Source: Vibrio sp. JC009 (GTDB taxonomy: Bacteria > Pseudomonadota > Gammaproteobacteria > Enterobacterales > Vibrionaceae). Taken from it: a DNA stretch of 64,000 nucleotides. The DNA lies in NCBI RefSeq assembly GCF_029016485.1, contig NZ_CP092106.1:1178001-1242000 (forward strand), read 5' to 3'. A program made the translations under genes and the position numbers. Under the pieces are notes generated by a model. It was not told where the DNA came from, ran no database searches, and worked only from the letters and a program-made list of their open reading frames with translations. Positions 54,228 through 63,428 of the stretch are shown here, piece by piece. Numbering within the stretch: the stretch's first letter is position 1; the number at the start of each line of letters is the position of its first letter.

Positions 54228-54941
54228 TTGCGTAAACAGGAAGCCCGTCAGCAACGTGAGCAGCATATTATCCAGACGGTTTTGGACCGTCTGGAAATCA
54301 GCAGTGTGCTTGACTTAACCATGTCCGACATTGCCAAAGCTTCTGAGTGCTCTATGGGGGCTATTTACTCCCACTTCCCCAGCAAAGAAGATCTGCTGAT
54401 CGCCGTATCTAACGAAACCATAAAGCAGGATCTTGCCATTCTTGAAAAGGTGACTGAGAAGGCGAAAGACGACTTCGATAAGTTGCTATCTACCGTTTTT
54501 GCCATCGCTGCACTGTTCGTTGAAAGACCCCAGTATTACGCGCTAAACCAGCTTGCGATGAACCCCAATATTTGGGCAAACGCTTCTGCCAGCCGGGTGG
54601 AAGAGGGCAATAAGATGGCAGAGCAGATCCTGGAAAATATCCTTGAACTGGTTGATTCGGTCAATAAGGAAAAAGGGCTGACACTGGATGACAGAAGTGC
54701 CGAGCTTTTTGTTACTAGCCTGTATGGCATGGTGGTTGGTGTTATGGAAATAAAAATGTCAGGTTACGGCATGATTCTGGATAAGCACTCAGACAGGACA
54801 AAGGGACCGGTTTATAACCTGATTCCTGCCGTTTGTCGTTTATTGTCCGCTTGGAGCATAAAAGATACCAATCTTGCCGAACATGTTGAAATTATATGCC
54901 AAACTGTGACCAAAGATGTAATCGAGATATTACCCGAATAA
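54228..54941 (+). CDS. TetR-family transcriptional regulator
   Basis: The 237-residue protein starts at a TTG with GGGAAAG upstream. The N-terminal HTH is clear (LTMSDIAKASECSMGAIYSHFPSKEDLL, shown here in pieces: MSDIAKASECSMG and AIYSHFPSKEDLL). The C-terminal ligand domain is unlike those of characterised members I can name. It precedes the RND efflux genes by about 50 bases in the same direction, so it most likely represses the pump operon and is relieved by a pump substrate. Confidence 0.9.
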   Translation: MRKQEARQQREQHIIQTVLDRLEISSVLDLTMSDIAKASECSMGAIYSHFPSKEDLLIAVSNETIKQDLAILEKVTEKAKDDFDKLLSTVFAIAALFVERPQYYALNQLAMNPNIWANASASRVEEGNKMAEQILENILELVDSVNKEKGLTLDDRSAELFVTSLYGMVVGVMEIKMSGYGMILDKHSDRTKGPVYNLIPAVCRLLSAWSIKDTNLAEHVEIICQTVTKDVIEILPE

Positions 54942-54992
54942 TATTCGCATAATGTTCTAGATTTATAGTATCAGATAGATCCGGAGCTTCTT

Positions 54993-56096
54993 ATGTCCAG
55001 CAATTCCAATAAAGTTATTACCTTTCTGGTTGGCTTATCACTAAGCTTTTCCCTTTCGGGCTGCAAAGATGAAGCCCTGGTGGTGACAGAGCACAAACCC
55101 CGCCCGGTCAAGATGATTAAGGTGTCGGATACATTAACCGGCAATATAAAAAAATACCCGGCGAAGGTGTCTGCCAACAAAGAGGTGGCCGTTTCATTTC
55201 AGGTGGCCGGGAGGCTGGTTGAGTTTCCGCTGAAGCCGGGGGATTCAGTTGAAAAGGGCGATCTGATCGCTAAAGTCGATAACCGTGACTTTCTCAATCA
55301 GCAGCAACTTGCTCAGGCTGACTATGATCTCGCGGCGACCAACTTTGCCCGCTATGAAAAATTGCTGGCAAAGAAAATGATCTCAAAGGCGCAATACGAC
55401 TCTGCCAGAGCAAATCTGAAAGCAGCAGAAGCGAATCTGAGGCTGGCAAAAGACAGAGTAACCGACAGCGTTGTCTATTCGCCATTTGTGGGCCTGATTT
55501 CAGAAACTCTGGTTGAAAATCATCAGTATATTCAGCCCCAGCAAACCGTGGTAATACTGCAGAACAGCGGTGTTATCGATGTTGAAATTCAACTGCCTGC
55601 GCGTGAGATTTTCCGCTTGCAGGAAGAGAAAGTGAATCTGAATTATCAGCCAACAGTGACTTTTGCATCGGATAACAGCAGGCACTATCCGGTCACATAC
55701 AAACAGCACGCCACCCAGGTGACTCCGGGGACTCAATCTTACAGAATGACATTTACGCTGGCAGCTCCGCAGGAGGCGACGGTTTATCCGGGAATGCCTG
55801 CAACTATGCACATTGATTTTGATAAGGTTTTTCTGGAAAACCAGCTAAACGACTATATAGCTCTGCCGGTGACAGCGGTGATTAAGGATGACGCCAGCGG
55901 TGAGAACTACATCTGGATTTACGATGCCCAAACGGGTCAGGTCCACCCTAAGGCAGTGGAGCTGGGAAAGGTTACGGGTGAGTCAGTACTGGTAAAAGCT
56001 GATGTTGAGCCTGATGATCGCGTGGTAACGGCAGGGTTAAACCGGCTGAAAGAGGGAATGGAGGTAGTTCCGCTAACGCTTGAGAGAGGGCTGTAA
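54993..56096 (+). CDS. RND efflux periplasmic adaptor (membrane fusion) lipoprotein
   Basis: The 367-residue protein has a lipobox LSGC at residues 21-24, so it is anchored in the inner membrane by a lipid. The first lipoyl half (GRLVEFPLKPGDSVEKGDLI) and the second (VVYSPFVGLISETLVENHQY) flank a short coiled hairpin (QQQLAQADYDLAATNFARYE). Barrel and membrane-proximal domains follow. It bridges the RND pump encoded 2 bases downstream and an outer-membrane channel, which is not encoded here. It belongs to the AcrA/MexA-like family. Confidence 0.93.
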   Translation: MSSNSNKVITFLVGLSLSFSLSGCKDEALVVTEHKPRPVKMIKVSDTLTGNIKKYPAKVSANKEVAVSFQVAGRLVEFPLKPGDSVEKGDLIAKVDNRDFLNQQQLAQADYDLAATNFARYEKLLAKKMISKAQYDSARANLKAAEANLRLAKDRVTDSVVYSPFVGLISETLVENHQYIQPQQTVVILQNSGVIDVEIQLPAREIFRLQEEKVNLNYQPTVTFASDNSRHYPVTYKQHATQVTPGTQSYRMTFTLAAPQEATVYPGMPATMHIDFDKVFLENQLNDYIALPVTAVIKDDASGENYIWIYDAQTGQVHPKAVELGKVTGESVLVKADVEPDDRVVTAGLNRLKEGMEVVPLTLERGL

Positions 56097-56098
56097 CC

Positions 56099-59000
56099 AT
56101 GAATTTAGCCGAATACTCCATTAAAAATAGCGTGATTAGCTGGGTGGTCTGCCTGCTGCTTCTTGTGGGCGGAGTGGTGTCTTTTTACGAACTGGGGCGG
56201 CTTGAGTTTCCGGCTTTCCCTATTCCTCAGGCTATGGTGACAACCGCTTATCCGGGCGCCTCTGCTGAGCAGGTTGAGGAAGAAGTTTCACTTCAGCTTG
56301 AAGAGGCTATCTTAGAGCTGGAAGCGGTGTTTCATATCGACTCTTTCAATACCCCCGGGCTTTCTCAGATCCTGATTGAACTGTCGGAAGAGTATCCGGC
56401 GTCTGCGCATCCTGAGGCCTGGGCCAAGCTGAATAAAAAGATGCAGGATCTGGAAAGTTCACTGCCTCCCGGCGCATATCCGCCTGTTGTTATGGATGAG
56501 TTCAGCGATGTGTTCGGGATTTTTTATAACATCACAACGCAGGATTATTCCTACAGAGATCTGGAAAACTATGCCGATTTTTTGAAAAGGGAGCTGATAC
56601 TTGTCGACGGCGTGAAAAAGATCTCCATCGTTGGCACGGTGCAGGAGCAGATCGTTATTGAGCTTTCGCAGGAAAACCTGAATGGACTGGGTATTGATCC
56701 TGGCTGGATTCTTGGACTGATGACTAACCAGAATGTGGTTTCCAATGCCGGTCAGGTTAAAATCGGGACTCAGTCTGTGCGCTTTCATCCAACCGGCGAA
56801 TTTGAAAGCCTTGAAGAGCTGAGAGAGATGATTATCAGCCCTCCGGGAAGCGGCTCTCTTATCCGCCTTGGCGATATTGCGACCATTTCCAGAGAGTACG
56901 AAGAGCGGCCGGGGAATATCTACCGCAGCAACGGGAACCGTGCCCTTTCCTTTGGCATCTCATTTAAAGACGAAGTGAATGTGATTGAAGTGGGCAGACT
57001 GGTCAATGAGAAGCTGCAAGAGCTTGAGTATAAAAGACCCATTGGTATCGACCTGAATCTCGTATATGACCAGGCAAAAGAGGTCGATAACTCCATCAAT
57101 GACTTTATTACCAATCTGCTGGTTTCGGTTGCCATTGTTATTGTGGTGCTCTTTTTCACCATGGGCGCGCGTTCCGGGTTGCTGATGGGCAGCATTCTGA
57201 TGCTGACGATACTCGGCACCTTTATCGGCATGCTGGTGATGAAAATCGATATTGAAACCATTTCCCTTGGTGCGCTGATTATTGCACTGGGTATGCTGGT
57301 GGATAATGCCATTGTGGTTACCGAGGGTGTGCTGGTGGGCTTAAAGCAGGGGCTGACCCGTTTGCAGGCCATCAACCGCGTGGTTTCACAAACCCAGACG
57401 CCTTTGCTCGGCGCAACGGCGATTGCCATTATTGCCTTTGCGCCCATTGGATTGTCAGATAACGCCACCGGGGACTTTCTCTATTCTCTGTTTGCGGTGC
57501 TGATGATTTCTCTTTCCATCAGCTGGATTCTGGCCATTACCTTAATTCCGTTTTTCTGCCATATGCTGTTTAAAGACGGCATCATAGATGAAGATGACAG
57601 TAAAAATGATCCCTATTCTTCTGTGGTATTCAGGGGATACCGTGCTTTTCTCAGCTTTGCCCTGCGTTTTAGAGTGGTTGCCATTCTGTTTACTCTGGCG
57701 CTGCTGATAGCTGGCGGATATGGATTTACTCAGGTAAAACAGAGCTTCTTCCCGACCTCTAACACGCCTATTTTCTATATCGATATCTGGGCTCAGCAGG
57801 GTACGGATGTCAGGGCAACCTCTGATGCGGTCAGTGAGATAGAAAAGGTGGTGATGGAAACCGAAGGTGTGGTCAATGTCACCTCAACCATCGGAATGGG
57901 GGCACAGCGCTTTATCCTGACTTACGCCCCTGAGCGGCAGTATCCGAGCTACGCGCAAATGATAGTGGAAGCTGTTTCTCTAGAAAGGTTGGCAGAGCTG
58001 ATTCCCATTGTGCGGGAGCAGTTAGAAGCTCAGTTTCCGGAGCTGGAACTGAAGTTTAAGCTGATGACTTTAGGGCCGTCACCGGCAGCCAATATTGAAG
58101 CCAGATTCTATGGTCCGGACCTGGATGTACTGCGCACGCTGGCCGCTCAGGCCATTGATATTATCGACAATGAACCGCTTGCGGTTGAAACGCGTCACTC
58201 TATGCGCGAGAAAACGCTGGCCATCCGGCCGCAGATAGATATGGCGGAGGCGAGAAGAAGTGGGATCAGCAAGCAGGATATCAACAATACTTTGCTCTCC
58301 AATACCGATGGTATGGTTGCCGGTCTGTACCGGGAGGGCAGCCATCTGCTGCCTGTTCTGGTGAGGGCGCCGGATGAGATCAGAAATGATGTGGACAGAC
58401 TGGAGAACCTGCAGATCTGGAGTGCTGAAAACAGTGCCTATATTCCCATTGGTCAGGTGGTAACGGATTTCTCCACTGAGTTTGAGAACTCTCTGATCAC
58501 CAGAAGAGATTACCGGCGTGTGGTTTCGGTGATGACGGATATTGAGCCGTTTAAAGGTAATACGCCTGAAATGCTGCGTCAGAAGCTGAAAGATAAGATC
58601 GAATCCATACCGCTTCCGCCAGGATACTCGTTTGAATGGGGCGGCGAACACGAATCTCAGCAAATGGCAGAAAGAGCGGTGTTCAGCACACTGCCGATTG
58701 GGTATCTGGTGATGTTTTTGATCACGATTTTACTGTTTAACTCCATCCGCGACCCACTGGCGATATGGTTTACCGTGCCTCTGTCTGTGATTGGGGTGGC
58801 AAGTGGTTTGCTGCTGCTTGATATTCCTTTCTCTTTCACCGCTCTGCTCGGGTTAATCAGTCTGTCCGGGATGATAGTGAAAAACGGCATTGTACTGGTT
58901 GAGCAGATTGAGATAGAAAAAGAGAAGGGCACTGAGATACATAAAGCCATTGTGGATGCCGGAGTCAGCCGGATGCGCCCGGTCTGTATGGCGGCAATTA

Positions 59001-59152
59001 CCACCATGCTGGGTATGGCGCCGTTAATTTTCGACCCGTTTTTCGCATCCATGGCAGTTACCATTGTATTTGGTCTGGGCTTTGCTACTGTACTTACATT
59101 GGTGGTTTTACCTGTTACCTACGCTACCTTAAATTGTGTGGCGTTCAGGTAA
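56099..59152 (+). CDS. RND-type efflux pump, inner-membrane permease (AcrB-like)
   Basis: The 1017-residue proton-driven exporter has 12 membrane helices. The first helix (IKNSVISWVVCLLLLVGGVV) precedes a large periplasmic domain (AYPGASAEQVEEEVSLQLEE). The transmembrane charge-relay region LGALIIALGMLVDNAIVVTE carries the conserved Asp; the mirror region GLISLSGMIVKNGIVLVEQI carries the equivalent residues. Substrates are unknown. It belongs to the same operon as the adaptor gene, 2 bases upstream, and the ABC transporter genes follow 25 bases downstream. Confidence 0.94.
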   Translation: MNLAEYSIKNSVISWVVCLLLLVGGVVSFYELGRLEFPAFPIPQAMVTTAYPGASAEQVEEEVSLQLEEAILELEAVFHIDSFNTPGLSQILIELSEEYPASAHPEAWAKLNKKMQDLESSLPPGAYPPVVMDEFSDVFGIFYNITTQDYSYRDLENYADFLKRELILVDGVKKISIVGTVQEQIVIELSQENLNGLGIDPGWILGLMTNQNVVSNAGQVKIGTQSVRFHPTGEFESLEELREMIISPPGSGSLIRLGDIATISREYEERPGNIYRSNGNRALSFGISFKDEVNVIEVGRLVNEKLQELEYKRPIGIDLNLVYDQAKEVDNSINDFITNLLVSVAIVIVVLFFTMGARSGLLMGSILMLTILGTFIGMLVMKIDIETISLGALIIALGMLVDNAIVVTEGVLVGLKQGLTRLQAINRVVSQTQTPLLGATAIAIIAFAPIGLSDNATGDFLYSLFAVLMISLSISWILAITLIPFFCHMLFKDGIIDEDDSKNDPYSSVVFRGYRAFLSFALRFRVVAILFTLALLIAGGYGFTQVKQSFFPTSNTPIFYIDIWAQQGTDVRATSDAVSEIEKVVMETEGVVNVTSTIGMGAQRFILTYAPERQYPSYAQMIVEAVSLERLAELIPIVREQLEAQFPELELKFKLMTLGPSPAANIEARFYGPDLDVLRTLAAQAIDIIDNEPLAVETRHSMREKTLAIRPQIDMAEARRSGISKQDINNTLLSNTDGMVAGLYREGSHLLPVLVRAPDEIRNDVDRLENLQIWSAENSAYIPIGQVVTDFSTEFENSLITRRDYRRVVSVMTDIEPFKGNTPEMLRQKLKDKIESIPLPPGYSFEWGGEHESQQMAERAVFSTLPIGYLVMFLITILLFNSIRDPLAIWFTVPLSVIGVASGLLLLDIPFSFTALLGLISLSGMIVKNGIVLVEQIEIEKEKGTEIHKAIVDAGVSRMRPVCMAAITTMLGMAPLIFDPFFASMAVTIVFGLGFATVLTLVVLPVTYATLNCVAFR

Positions 59153-59177
59153 GGTTAATAAGTGAGTATGCAAAGGA

Positions 59178-59846
59178 ATGGCAGATCAGATAGTCAGGCT
59201 TAACGGGGTTAGCAAAGAGTTTACCGATGGGGAAAACCGGCACCGGGTGCTGGATAGGCTGGATCTTACTCTGGAACACAGAGATACCATCGCCCTTACC
59301 GGTGCCAGTGGCAGCGGGAAAAGTACGCTTCTGAATATTATTGCCGGTTTTGAGCCGCCCACATCCGGTGAACTGGTGCTGCTGGGGAATGACTCGTCAG
59401 GCTGGCAGGACAGGCAGTGGAGCCGGTTCCGTTATCAGAACCTTGGCATTGTTTTCCAGCAGTTTAACCTGCTGACACCGCTTGATGTCGCCGGAAATAT
59501 CGATTTTCCGCTCAGGCTCAATGGCCTGAAGTGGAATGACTGGTGCGATCATCTGGTGGCAAAGCTTGGTCTGAGCGGTTTGCTGGACCGTCATGTGGAA
59601 AACCTTTCCGGCGGGCAGCAGCAGAGAGTGGCGATTGCCCGGGCACTGGCCCATCAACCTGAGATCCTGCTTGCCGATGAACCCACTGGTAATCTGGATG
59701 AAGCCGCCAGCCTGGAGGTGATGCAGCTGCTTTGCGAGTTAAGTGCCGAGCAGAGTACAAGCATTCTTCTGGTGACTCACAGCCAGAGCTGCGCTGACTT
59801 TATGCAAAGGCGCTGGCATCTGGAGCAGGGAAAGGTTCATGAATAG
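59178..59846 (+). CDS. ABC transporter ATPase (LolD/MacB type)
   Basis: The 222-residue ATPase has Walker A GASGSGKST at about residue 40, the Q-loop in GIVFQQFNLLTPLD, signature LSGGQQQRVAIARALAHQP and Walker B ILLADEPTGNLDEAAS, followed by the H-loop VTHSQSC. It belongs to the LolD/MacB/FtsE branch that partners FtsX-type permeases. It starts 25 bases after the RND pump gene and overlaps the permease gene by eight bases. Confidence 0.94.
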   Translation: MADQIVRLNGVSKEFTDGENRHRVLDRLDLTLEHRDTIALTGASGSGKSTLLNIIAGFEPPTSGELVLLGNDSSGWQDRQWSRFRYQNLGIVFQQFNLLTPLDVAGNIDFPLRLNGLKWNDWCDHLVAKLGLSGLLDRHVENLSGGQQQRVAIARALAHQPEILLADEPTGNLDEAASLEVMQLLCELSAEQSTSILLVTHSQSCADFMQRRWHLEQGKVHE

Positions 59847-62346
59847 CCCTGCTGTCAGCAGAACCAGATTTAATCAGTATCTGCATTGCCTGAGGGTATT
59901 CGCGGCGCACTACAAACAAGCACCTCTTCAGGCCGGTGCTATTGTCGTCGGCGTGGTTCTGGCGGTCACACTTCTGACCGGGGTCAAAGCTATCAATGAC
60001 AATGCCGTTAAAAGTTACAGCTCCGCCACTGAACTACTGAGCCAGCAGGCCAGCTGGTTTATTACTCCTCTTTCCGGCCGGGAAACTTTCTCTGAAGATC
60101 TTTATTTTGATTTGCGCAGTGCGGGCTACAGTCAGAGTCTGGCGGTGATTGAAGAGACTTTGGTTGATGAGCTGGGTAACAGGTTGCAGGTGACAGGCAG
60201 TGACCTGATTGCGGCTTTAATGGCTTTCTCTTCATCGAAAGGTGAGCAAGACGATAAAAGCGGCGCTTCGCTGTTTGATGGTGATTTACCTGTGGTAGAT
60301 ATGCTGGCAGGTAAGCCGGTTGCTTTAATGAATAAAGGTAAGGCTCTGAGATACGCAAATGAGACTCTGGTGCTTGCGGGTGAAAAGGTAAAAGTTGTCG
60401 GATTAGATCAAAGCCTGAACATCGGAAGCCGGGTGCTGATGGATATTTCATTGCTGCAACGGCTGCTTAACCGGTCGGGTGAAATCAGCTATATCGCGCT
60501 GTTTGATGATATTTCTTCAGAGCAACAATCACTGAATGCCCTTATCGCAGGCAGAGCTTTGCTAAGTCAGAGTGATAACGGCGAGAATCTTTCGGCGCTG
60601 ACCGAAAGTTTTCATCTTAATCTGACGGCCATGAGTATGCTGGCTTTTATTGTTGGTCTGTTTATCGCCTATAACGGTATCCGCTACAGCCTGATGAAAC
60701 GGCAAAGGCTGCTGACCCAGTTGCAGCAACTGGGTATGCCTAAGCTGATGATAATTTCCGCTTTGATTACAGAGTTGGTCGCTCTGGTTATTGCCGGATC
60801 TTTTATTGGATTTGCCGCCGGGTTGCAGCTTAGCTACTGGCTGCATCCAATGGTCTCAGTGACTCTGGAACAGCTTTACGATGCCCGGATATTAGCGGGA
60901 AGCTGGAGCTGGATCTGGCTGTTGCAGGCGGTTGGTCTGACCCTGTTTTCATCACTGCTGGCCTGTTCTTCTCTCTTTATTCAGTTCTGGCGGCAGCCAC
61001 TGGCCCGGACGTCGGGGCAGTATCATCAGCAGAAAAATGCTCAGAGAATTCATACTATTCAGCTCTTGGTGGCGCTATGTTTTGCAGCTGTTGCCGTGGT
61101 TGCGATGCCATTTAGTCAGGACTATCGCAAAACCATGCTGCTGCTTGGCTTTGTGGTGGTGGCGATACCCCTGGCTCTGCCCTGGTCGCTCTCCATGCTG
61201 GTGAATCTGATGGCCCGGTTTGCACCTAAAGGTCTGGTGGGCTATCAGGCGGAGGAAACCAAAGAACTGGTACCGCCAATGTCTCTGGCAATGATGGCGA
61301 TGCTGCTTGCGGTAACCGCCAACATTTCAATGAATACACTGGTGGGAAGCTTTGAAATTACGCTGAAAAACTGGCTGGAAGGGCGTCTTCATGCAGACAT
61401 TTATGTGAGACCGCCTCAATCACAAATGATTGAAACCGAGCAGTTCCTGCGCCAGCAACCTGAAGTCACAGACGTATTTGCGCAGTACTTTATAAAAAGC
61501 AGCCACCAGAATATGCCGGTTTATCTGGTCACAAAAGATATTCCAACCTTCGAGCAAACGACTATTTTCAAAAACTCACTTGCAGATATCTGGCCTGATT
61601 GTTTTGCCGGAAAGCTGGTTCTGCTTAATGAACCTATGGCGGTTAAATTAGGCATCCAAACCGGGGATGCCATCACTCTTGAAGCCATTCCGGATAATAG
61701 TTTTACAGTAGGGGGCGTTTTTTACGATTACGGAAATCCTTCAGGAGAAGTGCTTATCGCTCCGGATGTGTGGCAGGAAAACCGGTTTACCGATATACCG
61801 TTAAGTCTTGGCGCAGATTATTCCGGCACGCCTGATGAGCTAAGAGCTGTGCTGAGAAATGAGCTGGGAATATCCGACGCCTTGATTTTTGACCAGAGTC
61901 AGATAAGAGAACGGGCGATCACCATATTTACCCGCACTTTTGCTATTACCGGAGTCTTAAATACCCTGACTCTGCTGGTGGCGGCAATCGGACTCTTTAG
62001 TGCCTGCTATCTGATGACTCAGGCCCGAACGGCGCCTATTGCCAGGCTTTACAGCCTGGGTGTCAGCAGAAAGCAGTTGACGCTGATGGTGGTCACTCAG
62101 ATGCTTGTGATTGTTCTGCTTACCTGTCTTGTGGCGCTTCCCACCGGCGCTATGCTGGGCTATCTGCTGATTAACAAAGTGACCTTGCAGGCTTTTGGCT
62201 GGAGTATTGCCATGGTCTGGAGCTGGCAGGCTTATGCAGAAGTGGTTGGACTGGCACTGTTTGCCAGTGGCGTTGCTGTGGCTTATCCCCTGTACCGGCA
62301 GACACGCAGACCGCTGGTATCCAGTCTGCAAAGTGAGGTGATATGA
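59839..62346 (+). CDS. ABC transporter FtsX-domain permease (AttF/AttG-like, fused)
   Basis: The 835-residue permease has a leading helix (AGAIVVGVVLAVTLLTGVKA), a large periplasmic loop, and a first FtsX block (MSMLAFIVGLFIAYNGIRYS, LITELVALVIAGSFIGFAAG), then a second loop and a second FtsX block near the end (FAITGVLNTLTLLVAAIGLF, MVVTQMLVIVLLTCLVALPT). This doubled FtsX plan is that of lipoprotein- or peptide-handling ABC transporters rather than nutrient importers. With the ATPase upstream and the AttH/CrtC-like lipoprotein overlapping by four bases downstream, it forms an Att-like module. Confidence 0.88.
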   Translation: MNSPAVSRTRFNQYLHCLRVFAAHYKQAPLQAGAIVVGVVLAVTLLTGVKAINDNAVKSYSSATELLSQQASWFITPLSGRETFSEDLYFDLRSAGYSQSLAVIEETLVDELGNRLQVTGSDLIAALMAFSSSKGEQDDKSGASLFDGDLPVVDMLAGKPVALMNKGKALRYANETLVLAGEKVKVVGLDQSLNIGSRVLMDISLLQRLLNRSGEISYIALFDDISSEQQSLNALIAGRALLSQSDNGENLSALTESFHLNLTAMSMLAFIVGLFIAYNGIRYSLMKRQRLLTQLQQLGMPKLMIISALITELVALVIAGSFIGFAAGLQLSYWLHPMVSVTLEQLYDARILAGSWSWIWLLQAVGLTLFSSLLACSSLFIQFWRQPLARTSGQYHQQKNAQRIHTIQLLVALCFAAVAVVAMPFSQDYRKTMLLLGFVVVAIPLALPWSLSMLVNLMARFAPKGLVGYQAEETKELVPPMSLAMMAMLLAVTANISMNTLVGSFEITLKNWLEGRLHADIYVRPPQSQMIETEQFLRQQPEVTDVFAQYFIKSSHQNMPVYLVTKDIPTFEQTTIFKNSLADIWPDCFAGKLVLLNEPMAVKLGIQTGDAITLEAIPDNSFTVGGVFYDYGNPSGEVLIAPDVWQENRFTDIPLSLGADYSGTPDELRAVLRNELGISDALIFDQSQIRERAITIFTRTFAITGVLNTLTLLVAAIGLFSACYLMTQARTAPIARLYSLGVSRKQLTLMVVTQMLVIVLLTCLVALPTGAMLGYLLINKVTLQAFGWSIAMVWSWQAYAEVVGLALFASGVAVAYPLYRQTRRPLVSSLQSEVI

Positions 62347-63428
62347 AGCGTTTGATTTACCTGCTGGCTATCACTCTTTTTGTCTCTGCCTGCTCAGAGC
62401 CGGAGCCTTCGAAATCCATGGGCAGTTTGCTTGCAGGCGATCTTAGCGGCTATAGCAAAGTGATTCCGGGCAAAGCTTTGTCTTTTCCCTTTGATCACCG
62501 TGCTCACCCTGAATTTCGTCAGGAGTGGTGGTACCTGACTGCCAATCTGCAAACCGAAAACGGGGAGAAACTGGGTCTCCAGTGGACCCAGTTTCGCATT
62601 GCACTTTCACCCGATCCAGATGAGCAAACAAACAATGGCGGCTGGGAAACCAATCAACTTTATATGGCACATACCGCTGTCACTACCGGGGATAAACATC
62701 TCGCCAATGAAAAGTGGTCCCGCCAGCACAGACAGATGGCCTACGTGTTACCCGAGCCCTTTAGCATTAAACTGGATAACTGGCGTTGGCAGTCCACGGG
62801 TAAAGATCTGTTTCCGGCAGAGTTAACCGTAAGCAGTGATGAATTTAACTACCGGCTTTCTCTTACCAGCACAAGCCCGTTGCAGTTGCAGGGTGACAAT
62901 GGGTACAGCATAAAAAGCGCTGACGGAAAGTCCGCTTCCTATTATTACAGCCAGCCATTTATTGATGTTCAGGGAGAATTGGTCATAGACGGAGTTGCGC
63001 ATCAGGTCACTGGCAAAGCCTGGCTTGACAGAGAATGGAGCTCTCAGGTGCTAAGCCGCTCGCAACAGGGCTGGGACTGGTTTGGATTAAGACTGGATGA
63101 CGGCTCTGCTCTGATGTTGTTTCAGCTTCGCTCCAGTGAAGATAAAAGCCGAAACTTTTACAGCGCCCGGAGAATGTATCCGGATGGGAAGGGGATCAAT
63201 ATTGCATCTGATGAGATAGAGGTTGTTCCTGCTGATTTCCACAAAATCAAAGGCACTCCTTATCCAATTGCCTGGGATATCCGCATTCCTTCCGGGCAGA
63301 TAGAGATTCGTGCAGAGGCGCTTAATCCCAATGCAAAAATGCCGCTGACGATCCCGTACTGGGAGGGACCGGTTTTGGTATCAGGTTCCCACAGCGGGGA
63401 AGGTTATATGGAGCTGACCGGCTACTAA
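62343..63428 (+). CDS. AttH/CrtC-like lipocalin-type lipoprotein
   Basis: The 361-residue protein has a lipobox in LLAITLFVSACSEPEPS, so it is a predicted lipoprotein. PFDHRAHPEFRQEWWYLTANL and LGLQWTQFRIALSPDPDEQT are the hallmark N-terminal segments of the carotenoid 1,2-hydratase/AttH (DUF2006-like) family; later GKAWLDREWSSQVLSRSQQG and WFGLRLDDGSALMLFQLRS complete the second lipocalin half. In the att cluster of Agrobacterium such a protein accompanies an ABC transporter, as here. The chemical role is not established. It ends convergently with the RluA-family gene, overlapping by four bases. Confidence 0.88.
   Translation: MKRLIYLLAITLFVSACSEPEPSKSMGSLLAGDLSGYSKVIPGKALSFPFDHRAHPEFRQEWWYLTANLQTENGEKLGLQWTQFRIALSPDPDEQTNNGGWETNQLYMAHTAVTTGDKHLANEKWSRQHRQMAYVLPEPFSIKLDNWRWQSTGKDLFPAELTVSSDEFNYRLSLTSTSPLQLQGDNGYSIKSADGKSASYYYSQPFIDVQGELVIDGVAHQVTGKAWLDREWSSQVLSRSQQGWDWFGLRLDDGSALMLFQLRSSEDKSRNFYSARRMYPDGKGINIASDEIEVVPADFHKIKGTPYPIAWDIRIPSGQIEIRAEALNPNAKMPLTIPYWEGPVLVSGSHSGEGYMELTGY

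Noticed and set aside
57000..59064. Long minus-strand open frames opposite the RND permease
   Set aside because: Low-complexity, Ser/Thr/Ile-rich translations typical of antisense shadows of a membrane protein gene.
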